From contig NZ_JARFYM010000011.1 of assembly GCF_030272705.1 (NCBI RefSeq), forward strand, positions 99,796 through 163,795: DNA of 64,000 bases. The letters are read 5' to 3'. The notes below the pieces were generated by a model that did no database searches, had not been told where the DNA came from, and was given only the letters and a program-made list of their open reading frames with translations. The translations under genes and the position numbers were made by a program. This stretch comes from Rhizobium mayense (GTDB lineage: Bacteria; Pseudomonadota; Alphaproteobacteria; Rhizobiales; Rhizobiaceae). Below are positions 35,182 through 45,749 of this stretch, one piece after another; within the stretch, counting starts at the first letter, position 1, and each line of letters starts with the position of its first letter.

Positions 35182-35534
35182 CCGGACTGACCACCCATGT
35201 GCTCGACACTGCCCTCGGCAAACCGGCCGAAGGCCTGGCGATCGATCTTTTCAAGATCGAGGGCGAGACGCGTAAGCATCTGAAGACAGTCACGACCAAT
35301 TCGGATGGACGCGTCGATGGTGGGCCGATATTGGTCGGCGACAGTTTCGTTGCCGGCACCTATGAATTGCTTTTCCGGGCCGGCGATTATCTGCGGGCAA
35401 CCGGAGCCAAGCTGCCCGAGCCGGCGTTCCTCGATCTCGTGCCGATCCGTTTCGGCATCGCTGACACGACGGCGCATTACCACGTGCCGCTACTGCTCTC
35501 GCCCTATGGCTATTCCACCTATCGCGGGAGCTGA
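35178..35534 (+). CDS. uraH: 5-Hydroxyisourate hydrolase (transthyretin-like)
   Basis: A 118-aa HIUase that opens 5-hydroxyisourate, the product of urate hydroxylase PuuD. The N-terminal signature [17 protein letters not shown] and the terminal tetrapeptide YRGS, both diagnostic of HIUase versus transthyretin, are present; the active-site His, Arg and His are in the expected segments. The order uraH after uraD and alc is typical of alphaproteobacterial urate loci. Confidence 0.95.
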   Translation: MTGLTTHVLDTALGKPAEGLAIDLFKIEGETRKHLKTVTTNSDGRVDGGPILVGDSFVAGTYELLFRAGDYLRATGAKLPEPAFLDLVPIRFGIADTTAHYHVPLLLSPYGYSTYRGS

Positions 35535-35537
35535 GAA

Positions 35538-36278
35538 TTGCGTTTTGCGGCGATTGCGGATGTGCATGGCAATCACCTGGCGCTGGAGGCGGTGCTGGCC
35601 GATATCCGGGCGCAAGGCATCGACGACATCGTCAATCTCGGCGATTGCTTTAGCGGGCCGCTGACGGCGGGAGAGACGGCCGAAATCCTGGTGGCGCTCG
35701 ATGCCGCGACTGTTCGCGGCAACCACGATCGGCATCTGATCGAACAGGTGCCGGAGGAGATGCATGTTTCGGACAGCGCCGCCCATGCGGAATTGTCCGC
35801 TCATCATTTCGATTGGCTGAAGACCTTGCCGTTCACCACTGTCTATAGGGGCGAGGCCTACCTTTGCCACGCGACGCCCAAGGATGATCACACCTATTGG
35901 CTCGAAGCGGTCTCACCGGAAGGCCACGTTTATCTGAAGCCGGTCGAAGAGATAGAGGCGTTGGCCGCCGGAATCGATTTTCCGCTCATCCTATGCGGCC
36001 ATAGCCATATCCCGCGGATGGTCCGCCTCAGAGACGGGCGCCTGATCGTCAACCCCGGCAGCGTCGGCTGTCCCGCCTACGATGACGATTTGCCCCATTA
36101 TCACAAGGTCGAGGCTGGCCATCCCTTTGCCTCCTATGCCGCTCTGGAAAAGGTGGAAGGCATATGGCTGCCAACATTCCGGCAGGTGGCCTACGATCAT
36201 CAAGCAATGGCGGCATTGGCCGGGCGTGCCGGCCGCGCCGATTGGGCGAGCGGGTTGGCTACGGGCTGGCTGCGCTAA
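35538..36278 (+). CDS. Metallophosphoesterase (YfcE/MJ0936 type)
   Basis: A 246-aa cytoplasmic calcineurin-like phosphodiesterase with a TTG start (LRFAAIADVHGNHLALEAV) 3 bp after uraH; GGGAGCTGAGAA precedes it. Dinuclear metal motifs are visible: DVHGN (res 8-12), GDCFSGP, RGNHDRHL, CHATP and GHSHIP. The substrate is unknown. Its presence at the end of the allantoin operon is probably co-transcription and not a pathway step. It overlaps the end of the convergent lldD gene by 4 bp. Confidence 0.88.
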   Translation: MRFAAIADVHGNHLALEAVLADIRAQGIDDIVNLGDCFSGPLTAGETAEILVALDAATVRGNHDRHLIEQVPEEMHVSDSAAHAELSAHHFDWLKTLPFTTVYRGEAYLCHATPKDDHTYWLEAVSPEGHVYLKPVEEIEALAAGIDFPLILCGHSHIPRMVRLRDGRLIVNPGSVGCPAYDDDLPHYHKVEAGHPFASYAALEKVEGIWLPTFRQVAYDHQAMAALAGRAGRADWASGLATGWLR

Positions 36279-37414
36279 ACCTCGGCGATAATCTCCCGGT
36301 CGACAGATTTGATATCCCGCTTGCCGCAAAGCGCCATGGAGAGATCCAGTTCGTTGCGGATGATCTCCAGCGCCCGCGTTACGCCTTCCTTGCCCATGGC
36401 GCCGAGGCCGTAGAGGAAGGGGCGGCCGATGAAAGTGCCTTTGGCGCCAAGCGCCACGGCCTTCAACACATCCTGGCCGGAGCGGATACCGCCGTCGACG
36501 TGCACTTCGATCTTGTCGCCGACGGCGTCGACGATCTTCGGCAGCATGCTGATGGAGGAGGGGGCGCCGTCGAGCTGACGGCCGCCATGGTTGGAAACGA
36601 TGATCGCGTCCGCGCCCGTATTGACGGCGGCCTTGGCGTCTTCGACATCGAGTATGCCCTTGATGATCAGCGGCCCGCCCCAGTGTTCCTTGATCCAGCC
36701 GACGTCGCTCCATGAAAGCTTGGGATCGAATTGCTCATGGGTCCAGCCCGCCAGTGACGCCAGGCTGGTAACGTTCTTGGCATGACCAATGACATTGCCG
36801 AAGGAGCGCCGCTTGGTCCGCATCATGTCCAGGCACCAGCGCGGCCGCATTGCGACCTGCCACATGTGTTTCGGAATGAGTTTCGGCGGCGCCGTCAGGC
36901 CGTTGCGCAGATCGTTGTGCCGCTGGCCAAGGATCTGCAGGTCGGCCGTCAGCACCAAGGCTGAACACTTCGCGGCTTTTGCGCGATTGATCAGGTCTAT
37001 CACGAAGTCGCGGTCCTTCATGACATAGAGCTGGAACCAGAAGGGTTTCTTCGTCACCGAGGCAACGTCCTCGATGGAGCAGATGCTCATGGTCGACAGT
37101 GTGAAGGGAATGCCAAATTCCTCGGCCGCGCGCGCCGCCAGCATTTCACCGTCGGCATGCTGCATGCCCGTCAGCCCGGTCGGAGCCAGCGCCACCGGCA
37201 TCGATACCGTCTGGCCGACCATGCGGGTTTCCAAAGAGCGGTTGGACATGTCGACCAGGACGCGTTGGCGCAGTTGGATCTTTTTGAAATCCGCTTCGTT
37301 CGCGATGTATGTGGATTCGGTCCACGAGCCGGAGTCGGCATATTCGAAGAACATCTTCGGGACGCGCCGCTTGGCAAGCTTCTTCAGTTCGGCAATGGTA
37401 AGCGGCGCGGTCAT
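36275..37414 (-). CDS. lldD: FMN-dependent alpha-hydroxy-acid (L-lactate) dehydrogenase
   Basis: A 379-aa FMN TIM-barrel enzyme, oxidising L-lactate to pyruvate and feeding electrons to quinone. Motifs: MFFEYADSGSW near the N-terminus, ALAPTGLTGMQHADGE, the FMN/substrate loop VSNHGGRQLDGAPSS with the catalytic His, and HVDGGIRSGQDVLKA. Membrane-associated LldD is the best fit; related glycolate or mandelate oxidising enzymes are alternatives. It is interesting beside purine catabolism because that route yields glyoxylate, but no link is shown. A 78-bp spacer separates it from the gene upstream. Confidence 0.88.
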   Translation of the reverse strand: MTAPLTIAELKKLAKRRVPKMFFEYADSGSWTESTYIANEADFKKIQLRQRVLVDMSNRSLETRMVGQTVSMPVALAPTGLTGMQHADGEMLAARAAEEFGIPFTLSTMSICSIEDVASVTKKPFWFQLYVMKDRDFVIDLINRAKAAKCSALVLTADLQILGQRHNDLRNGLTAPPKLIPKHMWQVAMRPRWCLDMMRTKRRSFGNVIGHAKNVTSLASLAGWTHEQFDPKLSWSDVGWIKEHWGGPLIIKGILDVEDAKAAVNTGADAIIVSNHGGRQLDGAPSSISMLPKIVDAVGDKIEVHVDGGIRSGQDVLKAVALGAKGTFIGRPFLYGLGAMGKEGVTRALEIIRNELDLSMALCGKRDIKSVDREIIAEV

Positions 37415-37492
37415 GGCAATATTTCTTTATAGACTTGCGCTCAAGTCGAGCCTTGGAAATTAGGTGCGAAGCAATGGAGCTTGGAAACGAAC

Positions 37493-37915
37493 TCAGGCTG
37501 CTTGGTCGAATACTTTCGAACCCGGCACACTAGCTTTCAGCGACTCTATTGCCCTCAACGCAGCAGCTTTAGAATTGAAGATCTCCGACTCGAGAATTGT
37601 CGCCCCGTTTGGAGATATAAAGCGATAGAAGAAGCCGCCGTTCTTGTCCATGATCACTTGGAAAACATGCTCGCCGTTCGACATCGCGGAACTCGACTCT
37701 CCAGTGTTGCTTTGCTCGGCGCGGAACGCGGCCATAGCTTCCGGGCTGGGCTTATCCATCGGAAAATGCTCGGTCTCATAGGCGTCCAGTAAGGTTGCAA
37801 GAATGTCGAGCTTATCTCCCTCCGGAGTGCCGCTCTTGGCACCCCAAAGCGTTGAAAGCAGCTCCAGGGCTTCCTCGTAGTCATCATTCGAGCGGATGGG
37901 TTTCAACTCAGTCAT
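37493..37915 (-). CDS. HigA N-terminal region fused to DUF1508 (YegP-like) domain
   Basis: 140 aa in two parts. Residues 1-67 (LKPIRSNDDYEEALELLSTL, then GTPEGDKLDILATLLDAYE) match the N-terminal segment of HigA-type antitoxins, including the ETEHFPMDKPSPEA stretch. The helix-turn-helix that should follow is missing. Instead residues ~80-130 (GEHVFQVIMDKNGGFFYRFI, ILESEIFNSKAAALRAIESL) are a DUF1508 domain as in YegP. It starts inside the end of the higB remnant upstream, the gene order of higBA. Most likely a rearranged antitoxin; DNA binding should be lost. Confidence 0.75.
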   Translation of the reverse strand: MTELKPIRSNDDYEEALELLSTLWGAKSGTPEGDKLDILATLLDAYETEHFPMDKPSPEAMAAFRAEQSNTGESSSAMSNGEHVFQVIMDKNGGFFYRFISPNGATILESEIFNSKAAALRAIESLKASVPGSKVFDQAA

Positions 37916-38226
37916 ATTTCACCTTCGAGACGTCAATCCGATCGTAGTCTCTATGCGAACCAATCCATTTTATCCAAATAATGGACTTTTCATAGTCAAT
38001 TGCAACGACAAGCCTATAGTCGTTCCCCTTGATATTAAAGACGTTACGCTCGGCATTTATAATGCTGGCCGTAGCAAAGCTTTTTCACATCCGAACCGCT
38101 ATTCCAAGTTGCCTTGCTCACTTCTGCAAACCAGCTATCAACAGCCGTCTTAACGGCGGCGTGATCCCGATGGCCCTCCAAACGCTCGGTAAATTCTTTT
38201 AGTGTTCGGCGTGAAATAATCCGCAT
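37908..38226 (-). pseudogene. higB: Frameshifted HigB-type toxin gene
   Basis: The first 45 codons (MRIISRRTLKEFTERLEGHR...DSWFAEVSKATWNSGSDVKKL) are HigB-like. The frame then goes off and stops. The +1 frame continues the family perfectly: ASIINAERNVFNIKGNDYRL, VVAIDYEKSIIWIKWIGSHR, DYDRIDVSKVKYD, stopping at 37908-37910 and overlapping the antitoxin ATG. A single extra base near 38090 (in AAAAAGCTTTGC) explains it. HigB is a ribosome-dependent mRNA interferase; this copy should be inactive unless frameshifting occurs. Confidence 0.82.
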
Positions 38227-38257
38227 TGCCGTGCGATTTCACGCCCACGAGTATCAT

Positions 38258-39561
<1,304 letters not shown>

Positions 39562-39565
<4 letters not shown>

Positions 39566-40800
39566 TGGTTTTTTTCTCCGACGGAGCTTTCGAACCAGGC
39601 GACCAGCAAATTGCGCTCCTCCGGCGTCACGTCGGTGACGTTGCCGGGTGGCATGGCGTGGCTGCGGCCTGCCTGAATATAGATCTCGCGGGCATGCATA
39701 GCGATTTCTGCGTCGTTTTCCAGCATCACATCCTTTGGTGGGCGCGCAAGGCCCTCAAAAGCCGGCTCGGCGGCATGGCACATCGAACAGCGGGTCGAAA
39801 TCATCTGCTTCACCGCAGGGAAGTGCGCATCCGACGCGAACTGCTGAAAGGCGGGTGCGACGGCGTTGGCCTCCTTCTCGCCGGTGAGCACCTTCGGCAC
39901 GGTCGAAAGCCATATGATGAGAATGAAGAGGACGAAGGTGACGATCCAGGTCCAGGTCGGCCGGCCCTTGCGGGCATGGATCGTGTTGAACCAATGACGG
40001 ATGGTGACGCCCATAAGGAACACCAGAGCCGCGATGATCCAGTTGTAAGCGGTACCGAAGGCCAGCGGATAGTGGTTCGACAGCATGAAGAAGATTACGG
40101 GCAGCGTCAGGTAGTTGTTGTGCAGAGAGCGCTGCTTGGCGATGCGGCCATATTCCGGGTCCGGTGTGCGTCCGGCAATCAGGTCGGCGACGACGATCTT
40201 CTGGTTGGGAATGATGATCATGAAGACGTTGGCCGACATGATCGTCGCGGTGAAGGCGCCGAGATGCAGGAAGGCGGCGCGGCCGGTGAACAGATGCGTA
40301 TAGCCCCAGGCCATGAAGACGAGGACGACATAAAGCACCGCCATCAGCCCCCAGGTATTGTTGCCGAGCGGCGACTTGCAGAGCAGGTCGTAGACGACCC
40401 AGCCGCCAGCGAGCGAAGCGAGCGAAATCAGGATTGCGACCGGAACGCTGACGTCGAGCACGTGCCGGTCGATAAGAAAAAGATTGGCGCCGCCGTAATA
40501 GACGATGCAGAGCATCAGGAAACCGGAGAGCCAGGTGAAATAGCTCTCATATTTGAACCAGGTCAGGTGCTCGGGCATCGTGGCGGGGGCCACCAGATAT
40601 TTCTGGATGTGGTAGAAACCGCCGCCATGCACCTGCCATTCCTCGCCATAGGCACCAGGCGGCAGATGTGGACGTTTCATCAGCCCGAGATCGAGCGCAA
40701 TGAAGTAGAAGGACGAACCGATCCAGGCAATCGCAGTTATGACGTGGAACCAGCGGGCAGCAAAAGCCAGCCATTCCCACGCAATGACATACTCATACAT
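39562..40800 (-). CDS. puuD: Membrane-bound urate hydroxylase PuuD
   Basis: A 412-aa inner-membrane protein with ~8 hydrophobic segments (DUF989) and a C-terminal periplasmic cytochrome c domain with haem motif CSMCH at residues 338-342 and a distal Met in HAMPPGN. PuuD oxidises urate to 5-hydroxyisourate and passes electrons to the respiratory chain, replacing cofactor-free uricase. It opens with ERLAFAARWFHVI-type sequence (WEWLAFAARWFHVITAIAWI). First gene of puuD-guaD. Confidence 0.94.
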
Positions 40801-40945
40801 TCAGTTCCCCTTTATCTTTCTCCGACTCGATACCTTGCAAAATGTTGGGCGCAGAGGGAAGGGGAGTTTGATCGGGGAAGTGCTTTTCGTGCGGGGATCA
40901 CACAGTTCCGTGACCGATATGCCGTCGCTCTTGCCGAGCGCCAAC

Positions 40946-40960
40946 TTCGACATAGATCAA
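40946..40960. promoter_or_regulatory. Weak FNR/FixK-like half-palindrome upstream of puuD
   Basis: TTCGACATAGATCAA on the plus strand reads TTGATCTATGTCGAA on the minus strand, compared with TTGAT-N4-ATCAA for FNR/FixK. One half is perfect, the other matches 3 of 5. It lies 146 bp before the puuD start in the 244-bp divergent spacer. Low confidence. Confidence 0.2.
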
Positions 40961-41044
40961 AATTTCGACGCTTTTTTTCAGTGTCGTCGGTGATAGGCGG
41001 GCTGTGAAGCCCCCCAATTGCGCTGTACCGTCGGAGATTTGCCC

Positions 41045-41377
41045 ATGCGTGGTATACTGGCGTTTGCACTATTCCTTCTTGCAACCTCTGCCATGGCGCA
41101 CGATGCGCCCTCCGGCTGGTCCTACGATCCCTATTGTTGCAATGGCGACAGCAAGACGGGCGATTGCGAGATGATCCCCTCGCGCACGGTTACCGTCATC
41201 CCTGGCGGCTATCGGATTACGCTCTATCCCGGCGATCATCGCTATGTGACACATGCGCATATCTTCACGCTGCCGCAGCGCAAGACGATGCGTTCGCCTG
41301 ACGGAGCCTACCATCTCTGTCTGTTCCCGGACGAGAACACGCCGCGCTGCTTCTATGCGCCGGATATGTCTTATTGA
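41045..41377 (+). CDS. Small secreted Cys-containing protein, hypothetical
   Basis: A 110-aa protein with a clear signal peptide (MRGILAFALFLLATSAMAHD, cleavage after AMA). The mature part has five cysteines (CC, C, C, C) and conserved-looking stretches SYDPYCCNGDSKTGDCEMIP and FPDENTPRCFYAP. Similar small periplasmic proteins of unknown function are common in Rhizobiales. ATG at 41045 is chosen for the signal peptide. Divergent from puuD, convergent with the LysR gene. Confidence 0.75.
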   Translation: MRGILAFALFLLATSAMAHDAPSGWSYDPYCCNGDSKTGDCEMIPSRTVTVIPGGYRITLYPGDHRYVTHAHIFTLPQRKTMRSPDGAYHLCLFPDENTPRCFYAPDMSY

Positions 41378-41384
41378 GCGGCGC

Positions 41385-42281
41385 TCACTCCAGGGGCATG
41401 CCGAACTCGCCAAGAATCCAGTTCCTAAACGCGCGGATTCTCGGCGTGTGACGCCTGTTTTCGGGATAGGCAAGCCAATAGTTCGTGCCATCGTTACAAA
41501 GGATATCGAAGGGTTGGATAAGCCGGCCGGCGGCTAGATCGTCGGCATAGAATTCAGGCGTCAGGACGGCGACGCCTTGTCCGGCGATGGCGGCGCTTGC
41601 CTCGAAGGATTGTGCGCCAAGCCTGCTTCGTGGCCGGCCTTGCAGTCCGGGATCTGGAACTCCAGCCGCTTCGAACCATTGTGCCCACCAGGGATCACCG
41701 GCATCGATGATCCGAAGTTTGAGAAGATCGGCCGGCGTATGGACGCCGCCGATGCTGGCTGCCAGCGCCGGGCTGAGCATCGGCGTGAAGTTCATTTTCA
41801 TCAGCAGATGCGCGCGCAAGCCCGGCCAAGTTCCGCGCCCGTTGCGAATGGCGATGTCGGACGGCTCACGGGCGAAATCGATGAGCGTGTCCGATGTGGC
41901 GAGCCGCACTGCGACGTTCGGATGCTCCAGCTGAAATGAGCCGAGATGGCGCGCAAGCCATTGCGAGGCGAAGGTCGGCGTTGAATGAATGAGGAGCGTG
42001 GTTTCGCCGCCGCCACTGACCGAAGCCATCGCCTCATGCAGCATGCCGAAGGCTTCGCTGACCTTCGGCGCCAGCCGTTCACCGACCTCGGTCAACGCGA
42101 TCTGGCGCGGACGTCGCAGGAATAACGGCTCGCCGACATTCTCCTCCAGGAGCTTGATCTGATAGCTGACGGCCGTCTGCGTCATGCCGAGTTCCTCGCC
42201 CGCACGCGTAAAGCTGCCGTGTCGGGCGGCGGCCTCGAAGACGCGCAGCGCATTCAGCGGAAACTGTTTCGAGAGCTTCAT
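41385..42281 (-). CDS. LysR-family regulator (GcvA-like)
   Basis: A 298-aa LysR regulator. The opening FPLNALRVFEAAARHGSFTR and HTH GEELGMTQTAVSYQIKLLEE are typical of the GcvA/AmpR/TrpI branch. The effector domain includes DIAIRNGRGTWPGL. It is flanked by puuD/guaD and xdhABC, so a purine-catabolism regulator is plausible but unproven. Divergent from a small open frame with a 102-bp spacer in which its operator would lie. Confidence 0.9.
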   Translation of the reverse strand: MKLSKQFPLNALRVFEAAARHGSFTRAGEELGMTQTAVSYQIKLLEENVGEPLFLRRPRQIALTEVGERLAPKVSEAFGMLHEAMASVSGGGETTLLIHSTPTFASQWLARHLGSFQLEHPNVAVRLATSDTLIDFAREPSDIAIRNGRGTWPGLRAHLLMKMNFTPMLSPALAASIGGVHTPADLLKLRIIDAGDPWWAQWFEAAGVPDPGLQGRPRSRLGAQSFEASAAIAGQGVAVLTPEFYADDLAAGRLIQPFDILCNDGTNYWLAYPENRRHTPRIRAFRNWILGEFGMPLE

Positions 42282-42383
42282 GGATAAGTTCTCTTTATGT
42301 ATATAGACGGTTGTTCGATTGGAATTTCAGCATTTTTGGCGACACACTGCAATCCATATCATCGATTGAATTGAGGTGTTGTC

Positions 42384-42587
42384 ATGAATAGCTGTGCCGT
42401 CGAGCAGATGAATGCTGCCAGGCCGTCTGTCCTAGCTCGTATGTTGGAGACGTTGGCGCAGGTCTTCACAGGACGCACGGAGCCTTCGCCCCGCCTGCAT
42501 CTTGATGAGATGCCCGACCGGTTCAAGCGCGATCTCGGATTTCTCGACGGGCGCGAGCCGCGTTATGAGGATGATCGGATGCGGTAG
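42384..42587 (+). CDS. Small hypothetical protein, DUF1127-like tail
   Basis: A 67-aa protein ending LHLDEMPDRFKRDLGFLDGR. The L..LPD.LLRDIGL..GR-type ending is reminiscent of short rhizobial DUF1127-like proteins, but the match is loose and no Arg-rich core is clear. It is preceded by TTGAGGTGTTGTC as SD. It overlaps the 3' end of the convergent xdhC gene by 25 bp, which argues either for a real small gene with a shared end or a chance frame. Confidence 0.45.
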   Translation: MNSCAVEQMNAARPSVLARMLETLAQVFTGRTEPSPRLHLDEMPDRFKRDLGFLDGREPRYEDDRMR

Positions 42588-43408
42588 GCCGCGAAAGCCG
42601 TCAGCAGCTCGGCGGCCGTCATGGCGGCGATGACCTCGGGACGCTTGTCCTTCACCGAATCGCCGCCGATCGGCAAGGTGAGCCGGTCAAGCGAGGTCTT
42701 GTCGCCGCCTTCGCGCACAAGCCAGCGGGAGAAAGTGGCGCGCTTGGTCGCGGAGCCGATCATGCCGACATAGGCGAGATCGGTGCGGGCGAGCGCTTCC
42801 TGGGCGATCAGGAAGTCCAGCGCGTGATCGTGGGTCAGGATGACGACTGCCGAGCCCGCCGGCATAGTCTGCACCAGCGCTTCGGGCATGGGCGATAGCA
42901 CCGTCTTCATCTCCGCCGGCAGGTTTGCCAATTCCTCCTTGCGGGTCTCGACCACGGTCACGGAAAGCGGCAGAGGTGCTAGTGCGGCGGCCAATGCATG
43001 CCCGACATGCCCTGCGCCGAAAAGATAGGTCTCCGGTCGATGTTCCGCTTCGCTCGCCCGTTTGGCTTCGAGCTGCTCCCGCAATTGCGTCGTCATCTTT
43101 TGGAAGCGCAGTTGGGTGCGACCGCCGCAGCATTGGCCGATTTCCGGGCCGAGCGGTATGTCCATCACTTCAACGCCATTGCCCGCCAGCAACTCGCGGG
43201 CGTTCTGGATTGCCAGGAATTCGAACTGCCCGCCGCCGATTGTGCCCCACATGGCATGTTCGGAAACGAGCATGAAAGTTCCGGCTTCGCGGGGGGTGGA
43301 GCCCTGCGTTCCGACGATCTCGATGAGGATCGGGTAGGGGTGTGTCGCGAGAAATGCGCGGAAGTCGCTCCTGGGTATGACGCCGGAAAGCACTTCGCGG
43401 ATCGCCAT
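42563..43408 (-). CDS. xdhC: Xanthine dehydrogenase accessory protein XdhC
   Basis: A 281-aa chaperone that binds molybdenum cofactor, promotes its sulfuration and inserts it into XdhB. Features: HPYPILIEIVGTQGSTPREA at the N-terminus, GTIGGGQFE, EIGQCCGG with the cofactor-binding cysteines, a Rossmann-like C-terminal domain from YLFGAGHVGHALA, and YVGMIGSATKR. The start ATG lies 2 bp after the xdhB stop; the open frame extends upstream but into xdhB. Last gene of xdhABC. Confidence 0.93.
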   Translation of the reverse strand: MAIREVLSGVIPRSDFRAFLATHPYPILIEIVGTQGSTPREAGTFMLVSEHAMWGTIGGGQFEFLAIQNARELLAGNGVEVMDIPLGPEIGQCCGGRTQLRFQKMTTQLREQLEAKRASEAEHRPETYLFGAGHVGHALAAALAPLPLSVTVVETRKEELANLPAEMKTVLSPMPEALVQTMPAGSAVVILTHDHALDFLIAQEALARTDLAYVGMIGSATKRATFSRWLVREGGDKTSLDRLTLPIGGDSVKDKRPEVIAAMTAAELLTAFAAYRIRSSS

Positions 43409-43410
43409 GG

Positions 43411-45747
43411 TCACATCCCCTTCAGCCGCTCGACCGCCATCAGCACCCGCTCCGGCGTTGCCGGCGCATCCAGACGCGGGCAGACGCGATAGTCCGCGAC
43501 ACTCGCGACGGCCATGGACAAGGCCTCGAGCACCGAAATGCTGAGCATGAAGGGCGGTTCGCCGACCGCCTTGGAGCGGCCGATGGTGGCCTCGGCATTT
43601 TCGGACCATTCGGCGAGGCGGACGTTGAAAATCTTCGGCCGATCGGAGGCGAGCGGGATCTTGTAGGTCGAAGGCGCATGCGTGCGCAGCCGCCCCTTAT
43701 TGTCCCACCAGAGTTCCTCCGTGGTCAACCAGCCCATCCCTTGCACGAAGGCGCCTTCGACCTGGCCCATATCGATCGCCGGGTTCAGCGAACGGCCGAC
43801 ATCGTGGAGGATATCGGTGCGGTCGATCAGATATTCGCCGGTCAGTGTATCGATCGACACTTCGGAGCAGGCGGCGCCGTAGGAGAAATAATAGAACGGC
43901 GTGCCACGGCCGGCCTTGCGGTCCCAATGGATTTTCGGCGTTTTGTAGAAGCCGGCGGCGGAAAGCTGCACGCGAGCGAAATAGGCTTGCCTGATGAAAT
44001 CAGGGAAGGGAATTTCCATGTCGCCGACCCGCACCCGGTTCGGCAGGAACTGTACCTCTTCGGCGGCGACGCCCCATTTCTCGATCGCAAAGGCGACGAG
44101 CCGCTCCTTGATCTGGCGTGCTGCATCGAAGGCTGCCATGCCGTTCAGGTCGGAACCGGAGGAGGCCGCGGTCGCCGAGGTGTTCGGCACCTTGCCCGTA
44201 GTCGTTGCGGTGATCTTCACCCGGTCGATATCCACCTGGAAACTGTCGGCCAAGACCTGTGCCACCTTGGTATAAAGGCCTTGACCCATCTCGGTGCCGC
44301 CATGGTTCAGGTGGATCGAACCGTCCAGATAGATGTGCACCAGCGCGCCGGCCTGGTTGAAGGCGGTCATGGTGAAGGAGATGCCGAATTTCACGGGTGT
44401 CAGCGCAATGCCCTTGCGGATAAAGCGGCTGGAACGGTTGAACTCGATGATGGCGTTGCGCCGTGCCTGGTAGTCTGAGGTCTCTTCCAACTCGTCGACG
44501 ATACGGTGGATGATGTTGTCCTCCACCTCCTGATGATAGGGGGTCAGCGTCCGGCCGGAGCCTGGCCGGCCGTAGAAATTCGCGCGGCGAACCTCCAGTG
44601 GGTCCTTGCCGAGCGCATAGGCGATTTCCTCGATCATGCGTTCGCCGCCGACCATGCCCTGCGGGCCGCCGAAACCGCGGAAGGCGGTATTGGAAACGGT
44701 GTGCGTCTTCAGCGGTTTCGAGACGAGATGCACATGCGGGTAGTAATAGCTCGAATCCGCATGGAACAGCGCGCGGTCGGTGACCGGGCCTGAGAGGTCG
44801 GAGGAGAAGCCGCAGCGGGCGGCATAGGTCGCGTCGACGGCATGGATGCGGCCATCATCGTCGAAGCCGATCTCGTAATCGACCAGGAAATCGTGACGCT
44901 TGCCGGTGGCGACCATGTCCTCGTCGCGGTCGGGGCGGAATTTGACGGCGCGGCCGAGCTTCTTGGCGGCGACGGCGGCGAGTGCCGCAAATTGGTTGCC
45001 CTGGGTCTCCTTGCCACCGAAGCCGCCGCCCATGCGACGCACATTGACGGTGACGGCATTGGACGGGATGTCGAGCACATGGCCGACGATGTGCTGGATT
45101 TCGCTCGGATGCTGGGTGGACGACCAGACGGCAACTTCGTCGTCTTCGCCCGGGATCGCCATGGCGATGTGGCTTTCGAGATAGAAATGCTCCTGGCCGC
45201 CGATCCGCATTTGCGCCTTGATGCGGTGCTTGGCATTGGCCATCTCGGTTTCCGGCTCGCCGCGTTTCAGCGTCATCGGCTCGTAAACCAACGGCGCGCT
45301 ATTGGCGAGCGCCCCGTCGATATCGCTCCAATGCGGCAGGTCGCGATAATCGATTTTGGCGAGCCTGGCAGCCTGGCGCGCGCCATCGCGGGTCTCGGCG
45401 ATGACGGCGAAGATCGGCTGACCGTGGAACTCGACCTTGGTCTCGGCGAGCAACGGCTCGTCATGCATGCCGTTGGAGCTGGTGTCGTTGGTGCCGGGAA
45501 TGTCTTTGGCGCTGAATACCCAGACGACGCCCGGATAGGCTTTCACGGCGGAGAGATCGATGCCGGCGATTTCGGCATGCGCGCGGTCGGAAAGGCCTAG
45601 GGCGCCGTGCAACAGGCCCGCCGGCTCCGGCAGGTCGTCGATATAGTCGGCGGCTCCCGTCACATGCTTGTGCGCCGAGTCGTGCTTCAGTGCACCATGC
45701 ATCGAGCCGCTGATGACCTTGCGTTCTTCGAAGGTGGATTTATCCAT
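43411..45747 (-). CDS. xdhB: Xanthine dehydrogenase molybdopterin-binding subunit
   Basis: The 778-aa large subunit, which oxidises hypoxanthine and xanthine at the Mo centre. Motifs: SMHGALKHDSAHKHVTGAAD at the N-terminus, MGGGFGGKETQGNQFA, FRGFGGPQGMVGGERM with the Mo-site arginine region, NHGGTEMGQGLYTKV and the catalytic Glu in KAVGEPPFMLSISVLEAL. It is of the two-subunit bacterial type (XdhA + XdhB). The gap to xdhA is only 2 bp. Confidence 0.95.
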   Translation of the reverse strand: MDKSTFEERKVISGSMHGALKHDSAHKHVTGAADYIDDLPEPAGLLHGALGLSDRAHAEIAGIDLSAVKAYPGVVWVFSAKDIPGTNDTSSNGMHDEPLLAETKVEFHGQPIFAVIAETRDGARQAARLAKIDYRDLPHWSDIDGALANSAPLVYEPMTLKRGEPETEMANAKHRIKAQMRIGGQEHFYLESHIAMAIPGEDDEVAVWSSTQHPSEIQHIVGHVLDIPSNAVTVNVRRMGGGFGGKETQGNQFAALAAVAAKKLGRAVKFRPDRDEDMVATGKRHDFLVDYEIGFDDDGRIHAVDATYAARCGFSSDLSGPVTDRALFHADSSYYYPHVHLVSKPLKTHTVSNTAFRGFGGPQGMVGGERMIEEIAYALGKDPLEVRRANFYGRPGSGRTLTPYHQEVEDNIIHRIVDELEETSDYQARRNAIIEFNRSSRFIRKGIALTPVKFGISFTMTAFNQAGALVHIYLDGSIHLNHGGTEMGQGLYTKVAQVLADSFQVDIDRVKITATTTGKVPNTSATAASSGSDLNGMAAFDAARQIKERLVAFAIEKWGVAAEEVQFLPNRVRVGDMEIPFPDFIRQAYFARVQLSAAGFYKTPKIHWDRKAGRGTPFYYFSYGAACSEVSIDTLTGEYLIDRTDILHDVGRSLNPAIDMGQVEGAFVQGMGWLTTEELWWDNKGRLRTHAPSTYKIPLASDRPKIFNVRLAEWSENAEATIGRSKAVGEPPFMLSISVLEALSMAVASVADYRVCPRLDAPATPERVLMAVERLKGM

Positions 45748-45749
45748 GA

